Positions 42,758-52,435 are shown, counted from the first letter of the stretch. The stretch is 56,768 bases of DNA from a bacterium (GCA_009991595.1 JAACVK010000040.1:1-56768), one strand, 5' to 3'. Translations and numbers: made by a program. Notes: generated by a model not told the origin, from the letters alone.

Positions 42758-44182
42758 TTAAAAACCTACCAAGCTTTTGGGCAAAGAACGAAGCAAAGCT
42801 TCTAACATGTCGGCCGCTCCCTTTTTTCTATCCGAATCACTCTTAAGTTTCTTTAACCCTGACAAGGTGAGCCCAGACAAGAACTTGTTCTCTAAAAAAC
42901 TATGCTGCCCATAGGTGCGAAGAACAATTTGATCGACAGGAACAGTGCTAGGCAAAAGCGACCCAGACACCTCCACCATTCCATCATGCGGCCCGACTGA
43001 TCGGTGGTAGCCATAAGACCACTGATTAGCCATCCTTACAATTCTCGGCACGGGAGGAAAGCCGTTGTCCCCACTTGGAATTGAAACAGCTGTTAAGAAA
43101 TTTAAATTAGGAAATTGTGACAGAAAACCCCAACCATATTGCTCGCCTATATCTACAGACAAAGACTCAAGGCCTGATAAATCCTTGTCGTCACTAGGGA
43201 GCACAAACTTTTCTAAAATTCCTTTTAGAATAGCAGCAGAAAGCCGCTTGGATTGATTAATAAAGTTACCGACAAAAGAATAGCGAACCACTCCCGACAA
43301 GGAAACAATCAACTCAAGGCTCTGCTTTTCAGCCGGAGTAAAATAACTACCGTATTCTGCAAGCATCGTAAGAATATCCCGAACACCCTTAGAGGCACCA
43401 ACAAATATAATTTTATCAGAATTTTTTAAAGCCAACTTAGTTTGTTGAAAGATTAGATAGGCATTGTGCTGACTGGATTTTACTGGCGAAATCTCTAAAA
43501 GCCTTGCCCTAATTCCATCAGCTCTTACGGCAGATGCGGCCGCTTCAAAAACTTTTAGATCATCGCCTCGATGATGATTGTAACCCAAGACAACCAACAC
43601 ACTTATACGATTACGCAATCTTGATTTCAATCTAAGCAAAGAATCCGAAGGAATGTAGTTTTTTTGAGAAACCGCTCTCTCAAAACGCTTTTCCACCAAT
43701 CCATCGGAATCATCCATTCGCCCAAGCCAATCGACCATCTCGTCACGCGCCCGACGCATTCCCAATGACTGGGACAAAAGGCGACCATAAGAAATTAGAT
43801 CGACATCGTTTTCTCCTCGGCCAATAAAGAATTCCGAAGGAACCTGAGGGACGTCGGCGTTGCACTCGCCCCCAGAAACAATTGTAAACCAGCACAGCTC
43901 ATGCTCCTTGCTTGCAAAAGCCTTCCAGGGAGACAACGACGAACTATAAACATATCGAGGTAAAGTGCTTTTTCCGCCTCCGGCAGCAAAAGACGGTCGC
44001 CTAAACTCGGCTCGATAATACTGTGGATTGGATCGGTAACGCACCTGATTCGAAAAATAACCTCTTACTGATTCTGGAAGTGGTCTCCAGGCTTCTGAGC
44101 GTGCATGAGACACTTGAGACGAAACAAAAAACACCGTCGCCAGTAATAAAAAATACCGAAAATCCCGTAGCCCCATCATCAC
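42758..44182 (-). CDS. Secreted lipase/esterase-like alpha-beta hydrolase
   Basis: A 474-residue exported protein with a signal peptide (about residues 1-27, SHA|R). A nucleophile elbow VGASKG (Ser264) follows the strand KIIF, and a late HDGMVEVSG (Asp400) and YGQHSF (His427) complete a plausible Ser-Asp-His triad, with spacing of lipases. Strand/helix alternation from residue 190 supports an alpha/beta hydrolase fold; the first 180 residues are a Tyr/Arg-rich N-terminal extension I do not recognise. Substrate unknown. It is cotranscribed with the PPTase gene. Confidence 0.65.
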   Translation of the reverse strand: MMMGLRDFRYFLLLATVFFVSSQVSHARSEAWRPLPESVRGYFSNQVRYRSNPQYYRAEFRRPSFAAGGGKSTLPRYVYSSSLSPWKAFASKEHELCWFTIVSGGECNADVPQVPSEFFIGRGENDVDLISYGRLLSQSLGMRRARDEMVDWLGRMDDSDGLVEKRFERAVSQKNYIPSDSLLRLKSRLRNRISVLVVLGYNHHRGDDLKVFEAAASAVRADGIRARLLEISPVKSSQHNAYLIFQQTKLALKNSDKIIFVGASKGVRDILTMLAEYGSYFTPAEKQSLELIVSLSGVVRYSFVGNFINQSKRLSAAILKGILEKFVLPSDDKDLSGLESLSVDIGEQYGWGFLSQFPNLNFLTAVSIPSGDNGFPPVPRIVRMANQWSYGYHRSVGPHDGMVEVSGSLLPSTVPVDQIVLRTYGQHSFLENKFLSGLTLSGLKKLKSDSDRKKGAADMLEALLRSLPKSLVGF

Positions 44183-44328
44183 CAGAGTTCTACCAAAGCT
44201 AAACGCTTGGTAAAGGACTAAATACTAATACCAAAGCACAAAAAATGCCGGGATTTAAAGACTATGTGCCTAATTTTAAACAGATTATATCACAGAGCAC
44301 AGCAAGCTGGATGGGCCAATATCCAGAG

Positions 44329-45474
44329 TCAATCAAACAAGCCCCCACCCCAGAGCTGCTCCATAAACGCTGCCCAGGGCAATATTTCAATTCCATCGTC
44401 GGTCACCCTCGCCTTGCTATCGAGCGAAACAACAACATATTTTCTTATAAGACCTTCTTCTTTCAAAGCCCTAAGCCCTTTTAGATGCTTATCTTGCACC
44501 AAACTTGTCGCCTTGATTTCTATGGCAACCTCGTCTCCAACAAGCAAATCTACCTCAAACTGAGACAAGCTACGCCAATAGGTCATCTCGTGCTCTGAGC
44601 GCGAATAACTAAGACAGGCTCTCACCTCTTGCACAATCCAATGTTCAAAAGCCTTGCCAAACAACTCGGACTTTTGCCTGATTTCTCCTCTTCGACAAAG
44701 ACTATTCACGACTCCTACATCAAATAAATAATGTTTTATTCGACTTATGGCCTTACGCTTCTTTGTTTTAGTGAAACCCCTTAAAGAAAAGCCAAGTAAA
44801 GTGTCGTCCAAGATTTGTATGTAATTTTTTAGAGTGCTCGCCGAAACACCACAATCGCTAGCGAGGGATTGAAAGTTCAACTCCTCCCCGTTAGCCAAGG
44901 CAACCACTTCTAAAAAAGTTGAAAAGCCTTGAAGATTGCGCGTAAGAGCCTCGGCTTGAATCTCTTCGCGAAGATACATCGACGTGTAAGCCCTAAGCTC
45001 CTCTGAAGGCTTGGCGGACAAATAAACTTGCGGCAGCCCTCCTCGGTTTAAAAACTTAACAAGGTCGAACTGAGGAATCTCGGAATAGGTTAGCGGGAAA
45101 AGATCGGCCCGCCATGCTCGACCTGCCAGCAAATTTGTTCCGTCACGTTTAAGCTTGCGAGCACTACTACCGGTGAGCAAGAACGTTCGGCCTTCGCTAG
45201 AAATCAAGCGGTGAACCTCATTCAACAACAGTGGAAGTCTCTGAATTTCGTCTATAACGATCAAAGTCTCTTTATCTGGGTTTTCCTCGGCTAAAAGCTT
45301 TGGACGTTCTAGTAACCTGCGAAAAATTTCGTCATCTAGGAGATCGTAAACCGCCGCTTTGGGCAACTGCCTTCGAATCATCGTTGATTTGCCCGTGGAT
45401 CGAGGCCCAAACAAGAAAAATGATTTATTTTCAAGTAGTTGAGAAATATCCAGACGTCGATCGATGAGCTTCAT
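44329..45474 (-). CDS. AAA ATPase with DUF4143 domain
   Basis: A 381-residue predicted ATPase with Walker A FGPRSTGKST (22-31), Walker B ETLIVIDEIQ, sensor TGSSARKLKR (AAA_14 family), and a C-terminal DUF4143 region with FEVDLLVGDEVAIEIKA (PD-(D/E)xK-like EVDLLV...EIKA). This family is common and often found in variable regions; no partner is adjacent. Its role is unknown. It starts 63 nt from the upstream gene on the same strand. Confidence 0.9.
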   Translation of the reverse strand: MKLIDRRLDISQLLENKSFFLFGPRSTGKSTMIRRQLPKAAVYDLLDDEIFRRLLERPKLLAEENPDKETLIVIDEIQRLPLLLNEVHRLISSEGRTFLLTGSSARKLKRDGTNLLAGRAWRADLFPLTYSEIPQFDLVKFLNRGGLPQVYLSAKPSEELRAYTSMYLREEIQAEALTRNLQGFSTFLEVVALANGEELNFQSLASDCGVSASTLKNYIQILDDTLLGFSLRGFTKTKKRKAISRIKHYLFDVGVVNSLCRRGEIRQKSELFGKAFEHWIVQEVRACLSYSRSEHEMTYWRSLSQFEVDLLVGDEVAIEIKATSLVQDKHLKGLRALKEEGLIRKYVVVSLDSKARVTDDGIEILPWAAFMEQLWGGGLFD

Positions 45475-45537
45475 ACACCAACTGTATTGTTGTTTTTCAT
45501 GAAAATCAACAACTGCGTTGCTATTTTTCAGACGACA

Positions 45538-45915
45538 TCACTGAGCACAGCGAGCGGGATTGGCATGCAGCTGCCACGTATTGAGCACAATGTTCTCGGA
45601 AGGAGACAACACTTCGAAAGCCTTTTTAGTCGCCTTGAATTTCATTTGATCAGGATTTCCTGCCGAAGGCACGCTTAGATAAGCTCGCACCTTAACTCCA
45701 GTTAAAATTCCAGGATTCTCGGCCATTGCTATGCGAACTTTGTGCTCGCTTCTTGAACCCGTGAGCACAGACAACAGTGCTTCGGAACTAGAGTCTGAAA
45801 AACCTGTATAGTGCCCCTGCACACTGTAACAACCAGGATTGGCCAAAAGAACTCGAGCAAAAGAAAAATGGCTAGTCGCCAGTAAAAGCCCAACACATAA
45901 AATTAGTTTGTTCAT
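45538..45915 (-). CDS. Small secreted protein of unknown function
   Basis: A 125-residue exported protein from the ATG at 45915 (a longer frame adds 11 residues). Signal peptide MNKLILCVGLLLATSHFSFA is followed by a mature part of about 105 residues with two Cys (ANPGCYSV near the start and ARCAQ at the end) that could form a disulfide, and mostly beta-type segments. No family is recognised. It precedes the AAA/DUF4143 gene on the same strand with a 63-nt gap, but a functional link is not evident. Confidence 0.55.
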   Translation of the reverse strand: MNKLILCVGLLLATSHFSFARVLLANPGCYSVQGHYTGFSDSSSEALLSVLTGSRSEHKVRIAMAENPGILTGVKVRAYLSVPSAGNPDQMKFKATKKAFEVLSPSENIVLNTWQLHANPARCAQ

Positions 45916-46026
45916 AGACTCCCACCAATTTAACAAAATTCTGACCAACTAAACACCCCCAACCACCCCCATAGTTGTCAGGCCTTTGACTCACACCACA
46001 CACCTGCCTCGCCTATACTTAAACCT

Positions 46027-47778
46027 ATGCTTACAGCTCTAGTTTTAACTTTCTTCTTAAGCTTCAGTGCAAGGGCCTTAAAAGCACCTCCGCCACCAGG
46101 ACTGCCCACTAACTCACGTCCGTTTTCAAATGTTAAAATGGGGGACAAAGAGCTTTGGCAACATCTTCCCTTTGAACTCTCGCCTGAATTTTTAAGTGGC
46201 CAATACCCCATTCCCGAATGCGACGGCACGAAAGATCGCGAATATTCAAAAGTAGTCGGCCTTGTGTGGAGTGGTCTTAACACGCGCAACGCTTACTTAA
46301 GAGCCATGGAATCTACCAGCACTGCCCTGAAAGGTGTGGCCGATGAAGTGCATGTGTTTGCAGCCGCGAGTGATTTTGAACGAATGCGGAAAGAAACCAA
46401 TACTTTTAAAAACTACGGAAAACTACCCGCAAATGCCCGTATTGAACACGAAGCCACGGCCGACAACTTCATTGCCCAATTGGAGAAACTCTACACCGAA
46501 GCACTTGAAAACCCACAAGACAAAATACAAGTAGTGATTAACTTTTCCAATCACGGGGATATTCATTCGAGCAAAACAAATACAAGCTCTGATTTTTCAA
46601 TTCCAGCACCTAACTCTAAGTTTTCACTAAGCGAGCAACAGTTAGCTCGCATTGGAAAATTACTAGCACCGTTGGACGCTACCATCGTCAATGGCACCTG
46701 CTTTAGCGGCGATCATGACGATATTATTTTTCAAAATATGCTCGCCCACAAAAAAGAACTTGCAAACCAATACCCACAAGTCATGAAATCTTGTTCGTGC
46801 TCGCTAACTAAAGGGGGCTTCGGAACCCCCACTTACGACGCCGATCAATTAGGCCTCTACGAACAGATGGTTTTCGAACGTGGCGCAGGGCGAGAAATGT
46901 TAGCTGCAAGCTTTGCTGCACTTGATAATCAGCGGACAGGCAACGCCGAACTACAAAGGCGATTTACAGATGGATTTAAATACGGACAAAATGTTCCCAG
47001 CAGTCGTGCGGAAAAACTAGCCCTCTACCTTCAAGCAATTGACCAATACCAGAAAGGAAGCATCAATAACCCTCTTTTCGTGGATGAAGCAGCCAAAACT
47101 TTCTTCTCACCAACCTCAACCGCAATCGAACTAGAAAAACAAAATTTGCCCCAAGAAGTGCTAGCACAATTGCGATCAAGCCAAGAGCTGATCGAAAAAT
47201 ATGTTAGAAGACTTAATGTCACCGGATTAGAGCGTTTTAGTTTTGATACTAGCGCTGCCGAGGGCAAACAATTTGCCGCACAACTTGCCAAAGTAAGTTC
47301 TAGCAAAACAAATACAACCACTGGACTCGATGATCTAATTCGTGAGGCTGACATCTTAGACCGAGAAGCAGCGGGTATCTCAAGCAGATCCTTGAAGGGT
47401 GAAGAGAATCCTCGAACAACTTATGGTGGCAAGATCCTAAACGGTCCAATGATTCAAGCAAAACTAGACGAGGCCATAAAGGCAGTTTATGGGCGACTGG
47501 ATACCGACTTACACCGCAGACAGCTTGCAACCGCCATGATCAACCGCCACTTACTCACCGTAAAAATGTTGACCGATCCGAGGGCCCAGCAAGGCGACGG
47601 AAAGATGAGCCCATTGCAGAAAATTTTTGCTTGGTATAGGGCCTGTGAACAAATGGAATTGCTCCCTGATTTAAATCCAAATTTCGTAGAAGGTGGCACA
47701 GAAGCCAAGGCTATTAGAGAATCACTTCACAAGCAAAGAGCACCGAATTCGAAGCTTACCTCCGACGCTGCCGGCTAG
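46027..47778 (+). CDS. Secreted protein with clan CD (caspase/legumain-like) protease motifs
   Basis: A 583-residue exported protein (signal peptide about 1-18). The first 300 residues show an alpha/beta layout with strand VVGLVWSGL, strand QVVINFSNHGD (His176) and strand ATIVNGTCFSGD (Cys225). A His-Gly motif on one strand and a Cys-x-Ser-Gly motif about 49 residues later are the catalytic signature of clan CD cysteine peptidases. The rest (about 310-583) is helical and of unknown fold. I infer a secreted peptidase; the family subgroup cannot be fixed by eye. It is convergent with the Ser/Gly-rich secreted gene, 0 nt apart. Confidence 0.6.
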   Translation: MLTALVLTFFLSFSARALKAPPPPGLPTNSRPFSNVKMGDKELWQHLPFELSPEFLSGQYPIPECDGTKDREYSKVVGLVWSGLNTRNAYLRAMESTSTALKGVADEVHVFAAASDFERMRKETNTFKNYGKLPANARIEHEATADNFIAQLEKLYTEALENPQDKIQVVINFSNHGDIHSSKTNTSSDFSIPAPNSKFSLSEQQLARIGKLLAPLDATIVNGTCFSGDHDDIIFQNMLAHKKELANQYPQVMKSCSCSLTKGGFGTPTYDADQLGLYEQMVFERGAGREMLAASFAALDNQRTGNAELQRRFTDGFKYGQNVPSSRAEKLALYLQAIDQYQKGSINNPLFVDEAAKTFFSPTSTAIELEKQNLPQEVLAQLRSSQELIEKYVRRLNVTGLERFSFDTSAAEGKQFAAQLAKVSSSKTNTTTGLDDLIREADILDREAAGISSRSLKGEENPRTTYGGKILNGPMIQAKLDEAIKAVYGRLDTDLHRRQLATAMINRHLLTVKMLTDPRAQQGDGKMSPLQKIFAWYRACEQMELLPDLNPNFVEGGTEAKAIRESLHKQRAPNSKLTSDAAG

Positions 47779-49701
47779 TTAAAAGTTTTCTCCATTTGAA
47801 TTTATTATACCCACTTCACCACCAGTAGAAGACCCACCAGAATTGCCAGTAGCAGGCTGCTGGACACTCGCACCCTGATTTCCCAATGCATGAAGATTCA
47901 CACCGGGTAACTCGTTTCGAAGCTCTTTTATGGGTAAAGCCGCGATAGCAGCAGAAGCTCCAGTAGTGTCGCCAAGATCAGCCCCAACTTGCAAGATAGA
48001 GAGGGCTAAACGCAAGCGATCCCAATCTTCTCTGCAAGACTTCACGGGGTGAGGAGTGTGTGATGCGGTCAGGTTTAAACCTTGATCTGAAATTTTCTTT
48101 AACTCGTCTTTAATCAAATTTGAGCGCGCGTTGCCTTCCATGCGCAGCCAAGAAACAAAATGCTCTAAACTACCCGGCTCGACTTTGGTAACATAAAAGC
48201 CACCGCAAGAGCCATCCCCTTGCCCTGGAAACCGCTGCAAAAGAGAGGACGCAATAGACCCGAAGCACGTAGAGACTTCACTTGGTTTATTAGGTTCGGG
48301 AAGATTAGTGAACAGCAAGCTTTCTATATTTGAATTCGAAAGATTACTAGCAAGCTTACTACGCACATAATTAGTCAAATGATCTGAACAACCACCCACG
48401 GTATTACCCGCCCCATTGTATTCCATCAATTGAGCTACTTTTGAGAAATCTAATTGTGCAACTCCAGAAGATTCTGGATCACCACCCTCCATGTTATTTT
48501 CACTAGGTGGATCATCCTTCTTATAATCTTGTTCTGTTCCAACTACTCCTTCGAGGCCCATTTTGCCTGTAACATTGGGGACAGTTGCCGTAGAAACTTC
48601 GCCGCTGTTATCACTCCTCTCGCCACCTGGCGCCTTAAGCCCCTTGCTTGTCGCAGTTCCACCACCAGTTTCCTGAGTTGGAATATTACTTGCCACATGA
48701 GTTGGCTTAGCTGGAGTTGTAATTGCAGGCTGAGTTGTCGGAATGGGTTGCGTTGGAGCAGAATTAAACCCACCGCCATTTGCTACCTGATTATAACTGT
48801 TCTGTTGTTGCTGCTGAGCTAAGAATTGCTCAGCACAATGTTGTGGCCACTGAGTGGGTGAATCTGGGTTTTGCGCTCTAATCTTACTACAATCAGGAGC
48901 ACCTTGTTTTTGCGATTTTGCGCTATTGCCTTTGAACAGACCACTGAGCTGATTCGCCACATCGCCCGAAGCACCCGCTCCACTAGAAGCGCCTGAATGA
49001 GACTCTCTTTTATAGTTTTCATCTTTACCAGCATAGGCCAGTTTGTTACCGGCTTGTTGCACGTCTGGGTTCCCATAATCCCTGAAGGTGTCGCCATACT
49101 CAAGACCGCCACCAATGCTGGGCATATCAAAAGAATAGTTTGCCCGCGCTACTACGAAAGTTGTGTTTGGGCTGGGTGTGTTTGCGGCCTTTGCTCCGCC
49201 TGCAACGATTCCGCCAACATCTTCTCTACCGGGAAGCGAAGTTAAATTTGATAAAAAGGAACTCCCCTCAGAAGGCGCTCCACTAAAAGCATCTGCTGTG
49301 GGTGTGCTGCTGTAAGAATCTGTTTGGGTTCCAGCATCAGCGCTTGCGCCAGCACTACTCGAAGCTACACCACCACCGCTAAAGCTACTGCCTACTGCTC
49401 CGCTGCCACCCGAACTTAGGCCTCTAGAAGAAGCAGCACGGCTTGTTGGGCCAGAGGCCTCACCTGCTACAGATTCTCCAACTTGAGTGTGCAAACCTGA
49501 TTCAATAGCATCAGAAGGCAAAGACATGTCTTCGCCCACATTGCCTGTAACAATGTGTTTAAGGTTTCGAACTCCTTGGCTGAGGTCCAAAAGCACCGCG
49601 TGAGTATTAAAGGAGATCAACAAAGGCACGATAAACAATGCAGCCTGCGACCAGGCAGAAGCCCCTTTGTGCCGCTTAGAATAGATGTGTAAAAATGCCT
49701 T
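47779..49701 (-). CDS. Ser/Gly/Pro-rich secreted protein
   Basis: A 640-residue exported protein from the ATG at 49701; a signal-like segment SQAALFIVPLLISFNTHA follows a basic head (KRHKGASA). Residues about 70-420 are low complexity, rich in Ser, Gly, Ala, Gln and Thr/Pro (runs such as GGSGAVGSSFSGGG and QQQQQ). A compact C-terminal part (about 420-600) has Cys in a GGCSDHL, STCFGS, SCGGFY and KSCRED pattern and predicted helices, so a folded disulfide domain is likely. The head vaguely recalls TadE/TadG-type leaders. It may be an extended surface protein or adhesin (inference). Confidence 0.55.
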   Translation of the reverse strand, partial: KAFLHIYSKRHKGASAWSQAALFIVPLLISFNTHAVLLDLSQGVRNLKHIVTGNVGEDMSLPSDAIESGLHTQVGESVAGEASGPTSRAASSRGLSSGGSGAVGSSFSGGGVASSSAGASADAGTQTDSYSSTPTADAFSGAPSEGSSFLSNLTSLPGREDVGGIVAGGAKAANTPSPNTTFVVARANYSFDMPSIGGGLEYGDTFRDYGNPDVQQAGNKLAYAGKDENYKRESHSGASSGAGASGDVANQLSGLFKGNSAKSQKQGAPDCSKIRAQNPDSPTQWPQHCAEQFLAQQQQQNSYNQVANGGGFNSAPTQPIPTTQPAITTPAKPTHVASNIPTQETGGGTATSKGLKAPGGERSDNSGEVSTATVPNVTGKMGLEGVVGTEQDYKKDDPPSENNMEGGDPESSGVAQLDFSKVAQLMEYNGAGNTVGGCSDHLTNYVRSKLASNLSNSNIESLLFTNLPEPNKPSEVSTCFGSIASSLLQRFPGQGDGSCGGFYVTKVEPGSLEHFVSWLRMEGNARSNLIKDELKKISDQGLNLTASHTPHPVKSCREDWDRLRLALSILQVGADLGDTTGASAAIAALPIKELRNELPGVNLHALGNQGASVQQPATGNSGGSSTGGEVGIINSNGENF

Positions 49702-50036
49702 CATCTCTATAACCACACTCACCTATTAGGCTAAGGTGGCGCCAGTTAAACTACAGTTAAGGCAGGGGAGATACGCCTATACATTTGTATTTATTGACCT
49801 TTATTCCAATCGCGCAACAACCCTGGTTCCAGGATACTTTTTTATTGAATTTATTAGGTTTTCTCTCACCCCCTTAAGTTTTAAACGAGCCAATGGCTGA
49901 GAATTATCTTAGCCGAGATCAGATTAATACTCGGCTTCCGACTCGAGCAATTTTGCAAAATAAAGCTATAATCGAAAGCGACTGGGCAAGGTTCACTACG
50001 CCCAACAACGAGGAACATTTTTAAAGAACTCAAGCC
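49702..50036. other. Divergent intergenic region
   Basis: This 335-nt gap between divergent genes holds no credible gene. It contains a 7-bp perfect inverted repeat AGCCGAG/CTCGGCT with a 12-nt loop at 49911-49936, a TATAAT at 49970-49975 without a good -35, and a GTTAA direct repeat near 49746. It must carry both promoters. Confidence 0.6.
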
Positions 50037-51848
50037 ATGATTACTCTTTCTATTGGAATCACCATTGCCGTTATCCTTCTTATTTTCCTGACTCAGATTT
50101 TTGACCTCTCTCCTCCAGATTTAACTTTTTTGGCTGGGGCTGTTGCCCTTTCCTTGTTTGGAATTATTTCTGTAAACGATGTCTTTTCGGGATTCTCTAA
50201 CTCGGGACTGATTACCGTTGCTATGCTTTTTGTCGTTGCAAGAGGCGTTAGAGATACTGGACTATTGCACGCAGCCGCCAACAAAGTTTTGGGCGATCAC
50301 AAAAGCACCTCTAAGGCGGTTGTTCGAATGAGTGCAAGCGTGTTGCCCATTTCAGCTTTTTTAAACAACACTCCCATCGTGGCCATGTTCACTCCGGGAG
50401 TGGCCGATTGGTGCAAAAAACAAAACCTTTCTCCCTCTAAACTTTTAATTCCTCTTTCCTACTTGGCTATACTCGGTGGCACCTGCACCCTCATTGGAAC
50501 CAGCACAAACATTATTATAGGCAGTTTAATTTCTGCCCACAGCGACGTGGTCAAGCTAAGCGATGCTAGCTCAAGCTTGATTGGTGCAGGCCTCAGAGAG
50601 CTTAATTTTTTTGAGATTGGCGCCGTAGGCCTGCCCTACGCCTTGATCGGAGTGATTTACTTGTGGGTCTTTCACAGATACTTACCCGAGCGAAAATATC
50701 CTTCTCAAACAAAGAAGCTAGAACAAAGAAAGTTTTTGTCTTCGCTTCGACTTCCTAAGAACTCTTCCTTAAGTGGCAAAAGCATTGAAAATGCTGGTCT
50801 CCGGAAACTAGAGGAACTCTTCTTGGTTTCTGTCGAAAGAAACAAGCAATTGTTTTCTCCTGTCTCACCCGACTTTATATTGGAATCCGGCGATGAACTT
50901 TCGTTCTCGGGAAACTTAGATGCCTTGGTCGAGCTTAACAAAATTGCGAGCTTTGATGTCATCGACGAAAGCTCGAAAGAGGCCCACCCAACCGTGCGAA
51001 TGTGGGAGGTCGTGCTAAGCTCTTCCTCTCCGCTAATCGGCTCCAAGGTAAAAGAATCGGACTTTCGAGTGCGATACAATTCGGCCATTCTTGCCATTCA
51101 CCGAAATGGTCAATATTTAAAAGGCCGCTTGGGTGAAGTCACCCTAAAGGCCGGCGACACGCTTGTGCTTCAATCAGGATTGCACTTTAGACGAGCCTTC
51201 CGAGATCACAAAGACTTTCTACTGGTGAGCTCTATTCCCGAATGGCGCCCCCTAAACCGAGGCAAATCAGGCATTGCACTACTGTTGCTAACTTCACTGA
51301 TATTGCTGATGACCTCTAACGTTTTCCCCAACGCATTAGTAGCAACGGCTATTGCCTTGGCCTTTGTTGCAAGCAAATGCCTATCAGCTTCAGAGGCTAG
51401 AGACTCTATCGACTGGAGTGTCATCATCACCATTGCATCGGCCTTTGCCATCGGACAGGCCGTGGAAGCCTCTGGTCTTGCACGATACATTGCAGAAAAT
51501 TATTTGTCGGTTTCGCTAGGGCTTTCTGCTTTTTGGCAGATCCTCATCTTTTACTTTGTTATATCGTTAATTACTGAGCTCATCACCAACAACGCCGCAG
51601 CGATTTTGTTTTTTCCCGTCAGCCTAGAAATAGCCAACTCACTACAAGTGGATGCACGCCCCTTTATTATGACCTTAATCCTTGCCGCATCGGCAAGCTT
51701 TATGACCCCCATCGGCTATCAAACAAACATGATGGTTTATGGTCCTGGCGGTTATAAGTTTAAAGACTTTATGGTCTTTGGTGGATTTCTAAACCTCATA
51801 CTAGGAATCTGCGCCGCTCTGCTAATCCCCTACATCTGGCGCTTTTAA
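50037..51848 (+). CDS. SLC13-family anion transporter with RCK_C domains
   Basis: A 603-residue permease of the DASS/SLC13 type. The N-terminal half has ISAFLNNTPIVAMFTPGV and GGTCTLIGTSTNIII, and the C-terminal half has ITNNAAAILFFPVSL and MTPIGYQTNMMVYGPGGYKF, the paired substrate/cation motifs of the family. Between them (about 220-400) sit two TrkA-C/RCK_C-type regulatory domains (LPKNSSLSGKSIENAGLRKLEELFLVSVER and SPLIGSKVKESDFRVRYNSAILAI). The transported anion may be sulfate, phosphate or a dicarboxylate. Confidence 0.9.
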   Translation: MITLSIGITIAVILLIFLTQIFDLSPPDLTFLAGAVALSLFGIISVNDVFSGFSNSGLITVAMLFVVARGVRDTGLLHAAANKVLGDHKSTSKAVVRMSASVLPISAFLNNTPIVAMFTPGVADWCKKQNLSPSKLLIPLSYLAILGGTCTLIGTSTNIIIGSLISAHSDVVKLSDASSSLIGAGLRELNFFEIGAVGLPYALIGVIYLWVFHRYLPERKYPSQTKKLEQRKFLSSLRLPKNSSLSGKSIENAGLRKLEELFLVSVERNKQLFSPVSPDFILESGDELSFSGNLDALVELNKIASFDVIDESSKEAHPTVRMWEVVLSSSSPLIGSKVKESDFRVRYNSAILAIHRNGQYLKGRLGEVTLKAGDTLVLQSGLHFRRAFRDHKDFLLVSSIPEWRPLNRGKSGIALLLLTSLILLMTSNVFPNALVATAIALAFVASKCLSASEARDSIDWSVIITIASAFAIGQAVEASGLARYIAENYLSVSLGLSAFWQILIFYFVISLITELITNNAAAILFFPVSLEIANSLQVDARPFIMTLILAASASFMTPIGYQTNMMVYGPGGYKFKDFMVFGGFLNLILGICAALLIPYIWRF

Positions 51849-51884
51849 GAGGCGAAGCTAAGAAACGGCATACTAAGCCATTGC

Positions 51885-51909
51885 TTTATACACCAACTAG
51901 GTGTATAAA
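51885..51909. promoter_or_regulatory. Palindromic operator upstream of XRE gene
   Basis: Perfect 10-bp arms TTTATACACC and GGTGTATAAA with a 5-nt spacer (AACTA), ending 17 nt before the ATG. This is the geometry of an autoregulatory site for a dimeric helix-turn-helix repressor. Confidence 0.8.
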
Positions 51910-51926
51910 CAACTAAGGCACGGTTA

Positions 51927-52253
51927 ATGGCTACTAAAAAATCTAAGAAAAAGAAGTCAGACACAATGAGTTTTTTGGACGAACTCATTGGCGAACCCAT
52001 TAGCTTGGGAAGATTACTCGAAGCTCATCGACTGGGAGAAGAGATGACAATGGCAGAGTTTGCAAAAATTTTGAAAATCTCTGCCTCGCACCTCAACGAC
52101 ATTGAAAAAGGTCGCAAATATTTAAGCCCCGAACGGGCAGAGCATTTTGCAGAAGTCCTTGGGTTCTCAAAGCAACAATACGTTCGACTGGCTCTACAAG
52201 ACCAAATTAATCGAGCAAATTTGAAATACACTGTTAAGCTTGAAGTGGCCTAG
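51927..52253 (+). CDS. XRE-family helix-turn-helix regulator
   Basis: A 108-residue DNA-binding protein. A Lys-rich head is followed by an HTH at about 38-68 (MTMAEFAKILKISASHLNDIEKGRK) and then YLSPERAEHFAEVLGF, typical of XRE/Cro repressors and HigA-like antitoxins. No toxin gene is adjacent, so it is either an orphan regulator or the remaining half of a pair. The palindrome 17 nt upstream is the obvious target for autoregulation. Confidence 0.88.
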   Translation: MATKKSKKKKSDTMSFLDELIGEPISLGRLLEAHRLGEEMTMAEFAKILKISASHLNDIEKGRKYLSPERAEHFAEVLGFSKQQYVRLALQDQINRANLKYTVKLEVA

Positions 52254-52435
52254 CCTCGGCCTCAGGACCTCGCCCAAACAATAAATCATTAAGCAAAAAA
52301 CTTCCTATATTTCAAGATTTTACACCACCAAACTGACATCTTGGCAGCTTCAATACCGCACAGCACCATAAAGCCTTAACCTAAGGATACAGAGCCTGTA
52401 GCGCGTCTTTTCGTGGCCCACAAGGAGATTACGAA

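Noticed and set aside
51885-52253. Complete toxin-antitoxin pair
   Set aside because: No small toxin-like ORF lies within 300 nt on either side; only the regulator and its operator are supported.
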